From Tetmemena sp. SeJ-2015 (taxonomy: Eukaryota; Ciliophora; Spirotrichea; Sporadotrichida; Oxytrichidae), in assembly GCA_027382625.1 (NCBI GenBank), contig JAJKFJ010022785.1, positions 186,001-250,000 of the forward strand: 64,000 nt of DNA, read 5' to 3'. The translations under genes and the position numbers were made by a program. Below, piece after piece: positions 45,001 to 56,300 of the stretch; positions within the stretch are counted from its first letter, which is position 1; each line of letters begins with the position of its first letter. The notes under the pieces are model-generated. The model saw nothing but the letters and a program-made list of their open reading frames with translations, did not search any database and was not told the DNA's origin.

Positions 45001-46467
45001 ATAGTCCTTCACAACGATCGAGTATTCCCCAATGCTCCTCGTGAAATATTCCTTCAAGGCTTTCAAAGTAGTCTCACTTTCAACTGGCATGTCCAACTGC
45101 ATCATCACTTTGGCTGAGTCTACGCCTAGGTTATCACCGCCTCCTACCCATGCGTTCTCTGAGTACTTGGATTTAATTAAAACTTAAAGATTTCTTAGCA
45201 CCGAAGTTAAACTCACTTACAGGATGTTTCAAAATTAAAATGCTAAGAAGGACCTTGCTTGTGTCTGAGCTACCCAGTGCTCTAAGCTTATTTCCTCTTG
45301 CCGTCTTTACTATGTGAGCTAGCACTATAAGGCATATGCTGTGTGAGTTAATCTCTGTTGGACTCCTATATGTTAAATGCTTCTTGCAGTTATTCATGAG
45401 CTGGAGTCTCTTTCTCAACCACTGATAGAGATGTGGATCTTTTGTGTTAGTGCTCATACAAATTGATATTAAATAAGCTTCTTGCCAGGTTCTGCAGTCT
45501 GAAGTTTCTCCCTGTTTGAGTGAAACTTAATGTTCCTCAAGCTCTCATGCTTGGTAGAGGGTCTATTCGCTATCATGAACTCCAAATTCATCTCACTCAG
45601 TTAAATGTTCTCTACTCTTTCTAACTGCGATCCCTTTATGTTTTCATTAATCATACTTCTTTGACTTGCACTCCTCTGCTGCTAGTTCTCTTAAACTTAC
45701 TCATGTTAGTCGTGTTATGCTTGAAAGCTAGGATTTTTGGTGCCCAAGGACTGTTTAAGGTTTCTTGGAAAAACAGAGTCAGACTACTATTGACCAAGGT
45801 TTTTATGCTTCAAGGAAAATAATTAACTGCTACTCCTGGAGCCCATGGAGCTAAGAGTGGGCTAGGAAGGAAAGTTGCTCTGAGATTAAGTTGGGCCCGA
45901 TTAATATTCAGCCTTGTTCCTGAGCAGCCTTGAATTTTTACTGTACAGCTATATATTCTTAACATCCATCCTCCCCTCACTTAACTCTCTTTTAAGCTCA
46001 GCAAAATATGATAATAGCTAGTTTTATATCTCTTTCATTCTTGTTTAGAGTCATCATTTATAGTGTACTTGAGAATAAGGCGCCCTTGCTCTATGCTTAC
46101 TTAGACTGATTACTCTTCTAGTAGATACTGGTGATGCTGCTGTTTGCTTAAAGGATAGATTAGTTAGAGCTGACCACTGCCAAAGGGAAGAATATATTAT
46201 TTGACTAGGCCGTAGAAGTCAGCTGAGGCTACACTATTTATTTAACTTGCGAGGAAGAAGGATTCTTCAGTAATTGGTAGAAGCAGATTTGTTGCTTCCA
46301 TTCCTCTTTACCATGATTTAATTGTAGATCTTAGCATTTTACTGAGCGCTCTCTGTCTTTGACTCATTCTTGTCTGACTAGTTTGAATTGATGATGTTGT
46401 GTGGTATTTTGTCTTTTGGCTGGCTTGGATGAGCCTCCTCCTAAGAAACAAGTTCAGTTTATTCCAT
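42087..46467 (-). CDS. Coiled-coil protein with two GAF domains
   Basis: Start ATG is at 46465-46467 (MEQTELVSQEEAHPS) and stop TGA at 42087-42089. In order: a Q/S-rich N-terminus; a conserved-looking helical region (LTYRSPTEINSHSIC); long coiled coils (ALKEYFTRSIGEYSIV, KLHQENRDLRKQV, EINRLKKKINHLVMK); a Pro/Ser linker; then GAF domain 1 (KILEAKEVRIWVRD to LVPLFNPVTEQNQGVVQLI) and GAF domain 2 (LELSRVRFAFLKDSS to SASGQTLGVVQFENK). GAF domains bind cyclic nucleotides or other small ligands, or dimerise; no catalytic domain follows, so a ligand-sensing scaffold is inferred. IES pointers CTTCT, AAAGAGA, GCAAGAAGC, AAATC, TACTTAAT, AAAT and TACTAT each restore frame. An intron with a TTGCAG end lies near 44890. 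One joint near 44350-44480 is unresolved. Confidence 0.8.
42723..42786. other. IES, pointer TACTAT (58 bp unit)
   Basis: ATAGTA is at 42723-42728 and 42781-42786. Removal joins QNRVQYY to LGKQQQVQN between the two GAF domains. Confidence 0.85.
43877..43909. other. IES, pointer TACTTAAT (25 bp unit)
   Basis: ATTAAGTA is at 43877-43884 and 43902-43909. Removal joins TPAILN to QKYQPSPIPP. Confidence 0.85.
45379..45485. other. IES, pointer GCAAGAAGC, coding-like interior
   Basis: GCTTCTTGC is at 45379-45387 and 45477-45485 (98 bp unit). Removal joins EPGKK to HLTYRSP. Unusually, the interior is not AT-rich and contains an open frame (DPHLYQWLRKRLQ). Confidence 0.8.
45986..46035. other. IES, pointer AAAGAGA (43 bp unit)
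   Basis: TCTCTTT is at 45986-45992 and 46029-46035. Removal joins LNKNER to ELSEGRMD. Confidence 0.85.
46256..46283. other. IES, pointer CTTCT (23 bp unit)
   Basis: AGAAG is at 46256-46260 and 46279-46283. Removal joins NKSAS to SSQVKQIV. Confidence 0.8.
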
Positions 46468-46615
46468 TTTGAAGAAGATTATTTAAATAGAGCTTGCTTT
46501 ATTTCACAGCATAGAACCATTCATCTAGATTAATCAGAGGATTTAAAATAAAAATTCAGAATAGTGAGAAAGAGGGAAAGAGATAGAGTGCTGAATTATA
46601 ATATATCTTGAAAGA

Positions 46616-47909
46616 ATGAGCGTCGCTAGTCATAACCAAAGTCCCGACTTGAATGCCTACAAAGCCACTGTCAGGAATCTTTACAACCCCCACTTCTCTA
46701 ATCCATTCGCAACCATTGGGTATACAGATGATTAACAACCCAAGTAAGATTTGTAGTAGTATTTAACTATTCTCTTATAGAAGTTTTGTGCTGAGTAAGA
46801 GAGGCTCTACTGATGTCAGAAAGCTTGACCTCCTGATGTAGGCTTCGTCTCCTGAGAAAAAGCCATTCCAAACACTTTAAGCTGAAGAGACCACAGCAAG
46901 CAATTCTCCCTAGATAATCCTCCCCTTGTTCTAAAGAGGAAGATAGATGAATTATTTCAGTTCTATAAGAAAGAGCGCAGCAGATCCACTAAATCCAAAG
47001 TTGAGATTACTCAATTATTCAATGTTTCATTTGAGATTGATGAAGAAGAGTTTCAACTCCAACTAACCTGTTTTTGATGAGTCTAAATAATTAGACAGAT
47101 ACCTATAAAATAATGTGGAGCTGAATCTTCAAGAGATAAACTTTAAGACTATTAAACTGCCCCTATAGTAGGGAAGCAAGGCTTTTGAACTAAAGCAGAG
47201 GGGAAGGAATTTTCAAGCTCCTTTAGAGAAATAAATCTACAAAGATACACAAGAAGTTTAAAGCTAGAAGTAATCTCCAGACAGGAACCAGCTGTAGTCT
47301 TCGTACAACACCTAGTCTAACACTCTACTGAGATAAGCATATTTGACAAAGGCAAGACCATCAATCAACTTAGGCGAGAGCGTACTACCTTAAATTACGA
47401 ACAGTGAAACTCCAGTCATGAAACTGAAACAGTAGAGACATTAAAGGAACAATAGCACCTTGTATGAGAGTGGGATGGGTAACAGTCTGGATATGATGTC
47501 TAAGTTTTTGAAGTCAAAAGGGTAGGAACAGTTATAAAGAACCTTAGCTATAAATGGTCGAGGCGCCCTTGCAAATGTCTAACTCGACCCTATTCCTTAT
47601 TAAAACTTAGATAGAAGCTTTAATGGCTAAGCCAATAATTATCAAACAGATGAGAGGTTTAATAGAGCGAGCTAAGAGAGAGATGATCAACAAAAATCCC
47701 TTTCTCCTTAACAAAATATTCGCTCTCCTTATGGGAACCACAATGGCTGTGAGATCAGATTAGAAGCTCACAAGAAATATGTAATTTCAGATATATATCA
47801 TCTCATCATAATTTTTAGAGTGACATGTCTAGATTTTACAAGAATATACGTGGATAGCAGGGTTGGAGGGCATGGCAAAATCTCGTATATGAGACCTAAT
47901 ATAAGATGA
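46616..47909 (+). CDS. Gln/Asn/Ser-rich protein of unknown function
   Basis: Start ATG is at 46616 (MSVASHNQSPDLNAYK). A 37 nt intron, 46744-46780 (GTAAG...TATAG), joins DDQQP to KSFVLSKRG. The frame then runs to TGA 47907-47909 with no other interruption and many TAA/TAG Gln codons. Sequence features are a conserved-looking N-terminus (ATVRNLYNPHFSNPF), basic stretches (MFHLRLMKKSF) and long N/Q/S-rich, probably disordered tracts (NNYQTDERFNRASQ). The start lies about 150 bp from the divergent GAF gene start. The last 50 residues are hydrophobic and AT-rich and may include an unrecognised IES. Confidence 0.7.
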
Positions 47910-48021
47910 TGATGAACTTGAATTTGTATTCTTTACTTTTATTTAGAAGTTTTGTAGTTGGATGTATGATGAAGAATTAAATTCTAAGATCTTCTGTAAA
48001 ATAAATTTCTGATAGTTTTCA

Positions 48022-49290
48022 ATGGCTAGTTTTAAATACTTTGATGAGAGCTATAGCCGCAATTTCCATGCTTAGCAGCCTCCATCTGAGATAGAGGAGG
48101 ACGCAAATTAAAAAGAGGAAGGTCTGCTTAGATTTCTTTATAGTGCTCAAAAGACAATTATTGCTTAATATATTATTGGATTTTTTTAACCATATTATTT
48201 TATCTCTGTGATAAAAAGATAATCAAGCCAGTTCCAAGGAGGCACTACTATCCTTAAATTTGAAGATTCCTAGTCTATTTTTAACTTAAATGATTAATTT
48301 CACTATATTACAGTGAAATGATGAAGCCATTCAGTTGTTTCTCGAGGGGCAATCAATTTTTCCAGCCTATTGCAAATCTAGGATAAGACCTACCTGCATC
48401 CGCAACTCTTAAGATCCACGATTAGCCGAATGGCTTGAAATTCAAGACAACCTACAACCACTTCAAGCTCCTCAGTTTCTATTTCTAAAAGCAGCACACA
48501 GCTATTAATGCAAACAACATGTCCTGGAAGTCTCTGGTGAGATTGGACCCAGCACCTAACTTCAGTCTCCGCAACGAAAACTACTTCAACTACTATTAAG
48601 ATATCAAAGACCCACAGTATGAAAATTGCAATTGCTTCTGGCTTCAAAATCAAGTTAACATCTTACCAACTCCTAATCATGATAGTAAATAAACATTATT
48701 TATATTAAATCAAAACTAAAGAGACTACGAGTTTCAAGTTCAATTCAGACAGTCGATAGCTCTACAAATCTACAAAACTCTTTTTGTCGGGGTGAGGGCC
48801 AAATACTTGAGAGAGAATACTTACAAGCTATCAATATAATAATTTATCCATTTCATAGCTATTTGTGTATGAGGAATTCGCAAGATCCAAATCCATGATT
48901 CAAATTGATCCCAGTTAATTGAAATTCTCCTTATAGGATTTTGCATCACACCCTCAAGAATGAACTAGTTGGCTTTTGCTTCAAGTATAATAAGCAGGCA
49001 CCCCTTCCAGAAAATTAAATTTTAACTATTTTTTATAAGAAAGGAGGTACTCATTTACTTTTAGTCACTGCTATCCACTCGACCCCAAGAACTTTAACTC
49101 CTTCATAGTCCACTAAGTGCAGCTAACCAAAAACTAGATAAACGTGAGATAGATTTTCAGACTGTCACTCTTCGATAACAGCTGGCACATAGAAGCAGGC
49201 CATAGTGCCTCACACAACGGCTAGTACTCATTTGGATTCAATTTTAAGCTAAATCTCTCCTTTTCAGAGGAGAAGAAGGGACTCTATTGA
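48022..49290 (+). CDS. Unidentified protein in several MDSs
   Basis: Start ATG is at 48022 (MASFKYFDESYSRNF), followed by an acidic N-terminus (SEIEEDANQKEEG). Coding resumes after AT-rich breaks: CFSRGNQFFQPIANLGQD, YNHFKLLSFYFQKQH, KSLVRLDPAPNFSLRNE, then DYEFQVQFRQSIALQIYK, then a C-terminal stretch RYSFTFSHCYPLDPKNF to GQYSFGFNFKLNLSF before TGA 49288-49290. The alternating polar/hydrophobic C-terminal strands resemble a membrane beta-barrel, but this is only a pattern impression. At least three frame changes mark unresolved IESs. Confidence 0.45.
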
Positions 49291-49329
49291 AATTTTTGAA
49301 TTATAGATATCTACTATAAAATTCTTTTA

Positions 49330-49900
49330 TCTTTTAATTTGATACAATATGGAATGCTCTTTAACTTATAATTATTGAAGAGTTGATTTACAGAGCATGC
49401 CTCATAAACATTTTCGTAGAAGCTAACATAATGAGTCTCAATAAATGCATTAACCAAAAAATGTATTATATATGTATAGAAACAGAGGACACATGAAGGA
49501 TATGAGATAGAAACTACTTCTGTCAGCTTTTGTTTAAGACATTTTACACTCAACTGTTCGGTGTTTATGCAGGCTACATATACGTTAATACTGGCTCACT
49601 CTGGGCTGCAATCGCTCTTCATTCCTTATAAATAGGTATCTCATTGATAAATTAATTTTCGGATTTCCAGCTCTCTCAAACCTATTCGATTAAGAATTCT
49701 CACTCACAAGGAGATAGAGTAAGTAAAGAGACAACTACTTATAAGGATTAAGATATTCCTAATAGCTCAAACTATGTTTGCTTTCTGTGATTCTAATTAG
49801 TTTTTATAGTCGTTGGGTATCTATACCTGGTAGGAGTGGTGATATTTTTTAACTTGATAGGAAACTTTATTAATCCTAGTCTATACGATTCCTGGTTGAT
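49330..49900 (+). CDS. CAAX prenyl protease 2 (Rce1)-like, incomplete
   Basis: Three conserved pieces of the Rce1/CPBP family are visible in order: IIIEELIYRACLINIF (EE-x3-R catalytic motif), LFGVYAGYIYVNTGSLWAAI with ALHS, and GFPALSNLF. In this family the glutamates activate water to cut the last three residues of prenylated CAAX proteins in the ER membrane. The His-containing segment expected between the EExxxR and LFG motifs (FxxxH/HLHH) is not seen here, nor are the N-terminal TMs. AT-rich interruptions of about 150 bp (49400-49540) and about 35 bp (49625-49660) separate the pieces. Parts are probably displaced MDSs. Confidence 0.6.
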
Positions 49901-50119
49901 TAATCACTATCAAATTATTATCACTCAAATTATTTTGATAAACAATAAGAGAAATAATCTTTATCATTGATTAATATATTGGTCATTTTTTGTAAATGAG
50001 TATTTTTATATCTTGCAGTATTATCTTTAAACTTAAAAAAAATTAATTTAGGTATTTTAAATAATATACCGTAAGTTTATTTTATAAATTGAAAAGGAAG
50101 TGAGTGATAATAATATAAA

Positions 50120-52111
50120 ATGAAATTTAATAAGCTTTAAACAGATAATCTTTAAAATTACCAGTCCTCTCTCCAAAACAAAGTCAACTCCTCCAATCTA
50201 GACAGTTTATATTATAAGAATTTGTATGTTAAAGACTCTCCATAGTCCCCTGAAGATTAATTTGACACAAACTCTAATAAACAAATCGACATCGGTAGCT
50301 TGAACAACAACCTAGAATAAATACAAGACATTAATATGAGGACATCGCCAAATTAAAAACAAGAAGAAGAAGGGTAACATGAAAAAAATGGAGAAAGGAT
50401 CGATGAAGAGCCATCTTTGATATTACACTTCGCTTCTTTCGCCACTCTCTTTGCTACTTAAATATGCTGGTATTCTCCTTTCGCAGCCTCAAAATAAATT
50501 TCAAATGCATTTGGTCTCAAGTACATCGAACTCAACATAGTATCCTACTATATAAACTTGGCCATTATGGCAGTGCTCTCTATTCCATTTGCGAAAATCA
50601 TGATCAACCGACCATCCTTCGATTAGAGGATAACAATCATTTATTAAAATGGTATTTATTTTAAATCATAGCTTAGGCGTTGAGTTTGATAGGGTGTACT
50701 CTGAGAGCGATATCTGTGGCAGGTGGTGAGTATGGAACATTCTGGGTTTTCGGTTTGGGCTAAGCACTTATCGGAATCGCCTTAGTTCCCCTCTTGCTTC
50801 ATGCTCTCCGAATAGCTCAGAATAAATCAGTATCGCTCATTAAACTCTACCTGATTAATCTGATAGTGCTGTCTCAGTTAGGAGGAATATTCTTCACTCA
50901 GTTTCTCTATTAAGCCATCTTCACTAGAGACGACTCCTTCTTCTACAACTACTAAACTACTCATTCAAAGATAGTAGGCTAAACTAAATTGCGTAAAACA
51001 TTTAATAAAATGGAGTGAATTTTATTTACATGATGGTGCAAGCATTCATACTGATTGTAGCAGGTGTGTCTAGGCAGATTATCGAGAAGAAATATTCTCC
51101 ACAAATTTAACCTCAAAATTTACAGATGAGATCTCTATATATATATATTAAGTTTTATTTCATTATCCGAAAGCAGCAACTAACCATCTCTATTCAAATA
51201 AGAACTGAAATAAGGAACTAACTGGCTACTTTTATTTGCTTTTGGATTCATTAACGCAGGATTCTTTCTCTAATACATGAAATGGAACCACATTGTCAAC
51301 TAATTCTGCTTTACTCAGGTAAGTCTTATTATCATTTAAAATGCTAAAGATTAAGAATTTAAATTTCCCTTATAAATTAAAAAAAATATTCTTTTCTGCA
51401 ATCCTATTTCTCACCCTATATAAATTAATTCAATCTTTATTTAACTCAGATTAATTCTTTAATTACCTATCTCTCTTTATAAGGAGTTTTTATTGAAATT
51501 TCTAAAGATAAAATTAAATTTAGTTTTTTCTTGTAATAATCCTATTTATCTGTTTTTAGAGTGACTCTGAATTCTTCTGTAACTTGTTTATTTTTGGGGC
51601 TCTTGTAAGTTGCTGCACCTACTAGCACTTTGAATTTTTTCACTCGAGGTACACAAAGCTATCATTGGCAGTCTATATAATCCTCTTACTTGGAAGTAAG
51701 CAAAATCTAGGATTATATTGTATTAGGCTTGGGGGCAATGACTGGAACTTTGACAAAAGCAAACCAGAGTCTCACTACCTTCCTTGCATTCTGTATAGGC
51801 TATTTTGTCGGCATTTGGTATAACCTAGTCTGAACATCGGTTCAAACGTCATTCAAAAGAGGAACCAGGAATTGAATCCTAGTGAATAAAAATAATTATT
51901 CTTTAAATCTTAATAAAAGGGCATACTATACACTTATTCTATGTTGCTAACGATGGGAGGAGCAATGGGTGCAGCAATTACAGCAGTTGGAGATAAGATT
52001 CACTACATGAACAGGGATATAACCACTTTCATTTATGTAGCAGAGGGAATAGTTGCAGGCGTCTTTATTATAGCCTATGTGTTGCTTATGATATTGACAA
52101 GATATAAATGA
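50120..52111 (+). CDS. Polytopic transporter, MFS/UNC93-like
   Basis: Start ATG is at 50120 (MKFNKLQTDNLQNYQ) and stop TGA at 52109-52111. A hydrophilic acidic N-terminus of about 100 residues (MRTSPNQKQEEEGQ) precedes about 12 hydrophobic segments, including LHFASFATLFATQICWY, YINLAIMAVLSIPFAKIM, RAISVAGGEYGTFWVFGLG, MMVQAFILIVAGVSRQI, NWLLLFAFGFINAGFFLQY and IVAGVFIIAYVLLMIL. Layout and the MTGTLTKANQSLTTF segment resemble MFS-type carriers. A 31 nt intron lies at 51696-51726 (GTAAG...TTAG). IES-like AT-rich breaks are at about 50995-51010, 51130-51180, 51320-51555 and 51830-51925. The substrate cannot be inferred. Confidence 0.7.
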
Positions 52112-52165
52112 AAGGAAGTTAGTTAACTAAGTTTAATAAGTCAAATTTATAATTTTAAGTCTCAC

Positions 52166-53215
52166 TCAAACATTTGCTCTCTTGCTTTTCTGTTTATTAA
52201 TCTAACTCATCTTGTTTTCCTTGGACACTTTTGGTTTTGCCATTATGCTGTCTTAATTCGTCTTCTTTTGATTATCTTTGCCAGACTTGCTTATTTTCTA
52301 AGTAGTGTTGAAAGAGGATACTGATGAAGAACTAAGCATGCTCCTATTTAGAGTGCCTTGAGACTCAATCATTTTCTATTCGTAGATGAAGGTACTTAAC
52401 TTTTGAGTTCTATCTTCAAAATATTGTTCCTCGTCTACTCTACTGTAGGAATCTCCCATATAGTTCCTCTCTTCTTCTATTGAATTGTGCATCATCCTTG
52501 ATTCTAACTCACGATAATAATTATCTTCTAATCTCTTTATCTCATCATCATAATCTATTCCACTAGCAAAAATATCTCTCGTTAAACCTTTCCTGACCGT
52601 TTCCTGCTCCTTTTAGCCAATACTTTAGCTGCTTGACTGATTTATTATGGTCTACTTGAGTATACTCACTCTGTTAGTCCATAATGTAAGACTCTATTTC
52701 GAAAGGTTAAATTTTGAATTGCTTTATTTTACCTGATTGAGAGTACTGATATCTATTTTGTATCTTATTGAGTTTTACAAAGACAGACCACTGATATAGC
52801 ACCATCTGTGCGAGCTCAGAGTTTTTCTTAGTCTTGAAATTCTCTATCAGCCAATTCTTCTTCAAACTATCAAAAGCCCTCAACTACAGTTTCTGGTAAT
52901 AGAAAAGCCTTTAATCTTCAACTCCTATATTTAAGATAATTAAAGATATTTATGTATCTTACGCTTAAAGTTTGCTTTCTCATTTAAACTTAGCACTTGT
53001 AAATGAATAATGAGGCTACTGCTTTCTTAAGAAGCCCATTTTCGTAATGAGCCTAGAAATAATAAGAATATACCTTATTAATTAATCTCATCTCTTGCTC
53101 GCTGAATCGCTCTTTGTTGCTATCAAAGAGAGAAGCACTTTTCTTTTGAGTTCAATTAAATTAATTTAAGACACTACTCTATGAATCTAGAGCTATCTGA
53201 AGCACTTAACATCAT
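52166..53215 (-). CDS. Second SFI1-like / helical Trp-repeat protein
   Basis: Start ATG is at 53213-53215 (MMLSASDSSRFIEQ) and stop TGA at 52166-52168. The middle is basic helices with spaced Trp (LRAFDSLKKNWLIENF, AQMVLYQWSVFVKL, VKQLKYWLKGAG), like SFI1 centrin-binding repeats. The C-terminal third is acidic then Ser/Lys-rich (DDEIKRLEDNYYREL, MAKPKVSKENK). Small introns with GTATAT and GTAAG 5' ends appear near 53058-53078 and 52935-52972; their phase is ambiguous. One frame change near 52590 (before ASGIDYDD) suggests a further IES. Confidence 0.55.
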
Positions 53216-53311
53216 CCTAGATTTCAAAGTCTTTATTCTATATAAATTATTCGATATAATCTTTATCTAAATATTGATATTTAATATTAGCCTCAATCAA
53301 GCCTATAAATT

Positions 53312-56300
53312 TCATTTAAGGAATTCTATGAGTCTGACTCTGAAGTCAAAGAAAGAGTCCTTGGCCATGAATATGTATATTCTGAAGAACCCGTTACTGA
53401 AGAAGCACCAAGAGGGCAGAACCAGCACAGACTGCTCGTTGAAAAGTTGGATTACAAAGTCTTAATCGTCCTTGACCCCTTCCAGTTCTTCAGTGAGGAT
53501 TCTTATCATCATGAACATCCAGCACTTGTTTTAATAGGCTTGATTCCACGAATCCCACTCAGACCCTCGTACACTAGTGCAGCCATTTCTGATAGTCTCT
53601 TGTTAATGGCATTGTAGTAGTTTAAAGGAAAAATTATATCATTATTTTCATTAGAATAGTTTTCATCGTAGCATTCAAAAAGCTTGGGCAGGGCGTATTG
53701 GATCAAGGAGCAAGGAGGGAAGATCATCTTCTAGAAATTGTCTAGGTGCTCAAGCACTTTATCGAAAAATCCATGGCGATTGTAAACAATCACCCAACCC
53801 ACACGCCATCCAGGCAGCAAACAAGTCTTTGACAGTGAATTTATGCTCTATAATTGAAATAAGACCCTATATAAAACTTACAATAATTGGAGTGTGCGAA
53901 TCTATCTGCCCAAAAGGAATGAACTCAATAAATAATGCATAACTTTATGGATAGACTATAAGTATCTTGAGAAATTGATTCTTCATCTGCAAGAATGGGC
54001 AGCTTATACTTGTTGGCAATATCGACTATTTTCTGCTGATGCTCTCTAGTCCAGACAGAGCTGCAAGTTACTCGCACCTTAACTTTTTAGATGCTCTAGA
54101 TCGATCTCCCATTATGAATTAATCACACACAGAAGATTATACTGTCTTAGGCTCAATTCCCAGGTTATGGCAGAAATGTCCAATTTCAAGATTAGCTTAA
54201 TTCTTTTAAGCTTAGCCAAAATAGAAATTTCTTCAAGAGTCTGCTCTATGTTGAATCTGTTATCTGATCCTCCGTTTACTATCTCCAGATTCTTATGAGC
54301 AGCTGTCCCTAAAGACATATTCTCTCCTCTGTTATAGCACCAGTAGAGTTCTCAGCTAAACTGAAATGCTCCACCTCTTTTCTTAGTTTGCCCATGAAGC
54401 TGATCTCTGCAGGATTAATAGTCACATTCAGTGAGGTTTCCAACAATGAGCAGACAGATTAGTTCAAGTTAGGTAAGAATTCTTTAGACGGCTGTTTATT
54501 ATTGAAACCTGTTTAGAAGCCCGAGCTAATAAAGTTCAATAATAGGATAGTAATGAAACTGTACTAAAAGTCGGTTGAGAAATGATGGAAAATAGAAGTT
54601 GTAGACCCTCTTTTAAATTTGTTGAGATTTAGAAGATACTCCTTCTTCTCCCTCATCCGAACAGATAAGATATTCTTGCAGGATAAAATAAAGTAAGAAA
54701 GTAATCTAAACTTGATATGCTTTGCCGATTTATAAAGCTTAATCTGCGCAACCTGCGATAACTTTTCATCTGATTCTGAGCCCTCGGATTTCTCACTAGT
54801 AGATGTGGTGACAAAGAATATGTGGTAGTATTCGCTGCTCATTTTTTGGGAGGTAGAAAGTTCAAAATCTTCCGCAGCTTGTTTCTCACATTCAAATCAA
54901 GCTCTGAAGTCACAACTACTCCCTCATAATTGCTAATCTATAAGAAGTTATTACAGAATGATATAGATATCAGAGTCACTAATTTAACATTATAGAATGA
55001 AAAATGTTACTTTGCAGAAAATGGATTGTGTCTATTTCAGATATTGAAAATTGTGATGATGATTGAGTTGAGAGAGCAGAAACTTGGCGGCAGATTTTTG
55101 CTTTAGGATCTCATCGTCAACATTTGCAATTTTCGAGATGGACTGTATGTCTTCATCTTTCACAAATAGGTAATCATTTGGGTTGCTAATTTTAGAAATT
55201 TGATTCAAGATCTGTACTCGCTGTCCAGATGCAGATAGCTTGAGTGCTGTCAAGAGATTGGTTAAATCACTGCCATAAGCTAGTAGGCTTGCTCTTTTTC
55301 CTTTATTATATAGCAAACGATATTTTAAGAGAATTAAATATTAGGAATGAACTCTTATCCTGGATAGACTGGCTATAAATATTTTTGTTATAATGATGAT
55401 GCCTCAAGAGCACCTTGATGATGAGTGTAGCCATTATGTACTCCTCTTTTAATTACATCAATAACTGCTTGGTCGTATCCTACTGGCTGCTCATACCCAT
55501 TTTCTTTCTTAGGATCTCTAACAATTGATTATAAAATGTTTTATTTCACACTAGTTTGTTTGGAGGGTACAAACTATTGAATGAGTTGATATCAATATTA
55601 TTGTCCTCATAAGTTTGAGCCAATTCAGCGAGATCGATATCAGAGCATTGAAGGTTAAATTATATTTGGGTATAAAATGGCTGTGATTCCTAGGATGGCT
55701 ATTGATGGCTATTTTGGCCACCATTCAGTTCTGAAAATTAGATAGTCTGTACAGATTAAGCTGCCTCTCTTAAGAACTCAGTCAGCTTTTGGCTGTTCAC
55801 AATGTACAACTTATTTAAAAAAATTATTACTCACTACTTATTGTCTGTGAGGTCAACCTGATTCTACTTATCCTCTACTTGAGTTGAGAATTTAAAATAT
55901 TTTAAATATGTAGTCAATGTATATAAACAACAAAAATGTTCAAAAATTAATCTACTCATTGATATCTCAAATATTATCATAAAAAAAATATCTTATTCAT
56001 TATTTTAATATCTTATTTTATATGATAATATTAACAGTTAAATAGCGATTCCGCAAAAATAGTTCAAATATACTTTGGCTTAAAATTTTCAGTCTCTTTA
56101 TAAACCAATTATACATTAAATTAAAATAGAATGGAATTATAAACAAGGTATACCTCTTCTCAAGGAATTCTATGAGATACAAAATAGTATCATCTTATTA
56201 TGGATAGACTATTCCATAGTAGACCTCATCTGCAAGTTAAGAATTGACTCTACTATCTATTTAATGCTGCAAGGGTTGGATGGATTAACAACATAGATTC

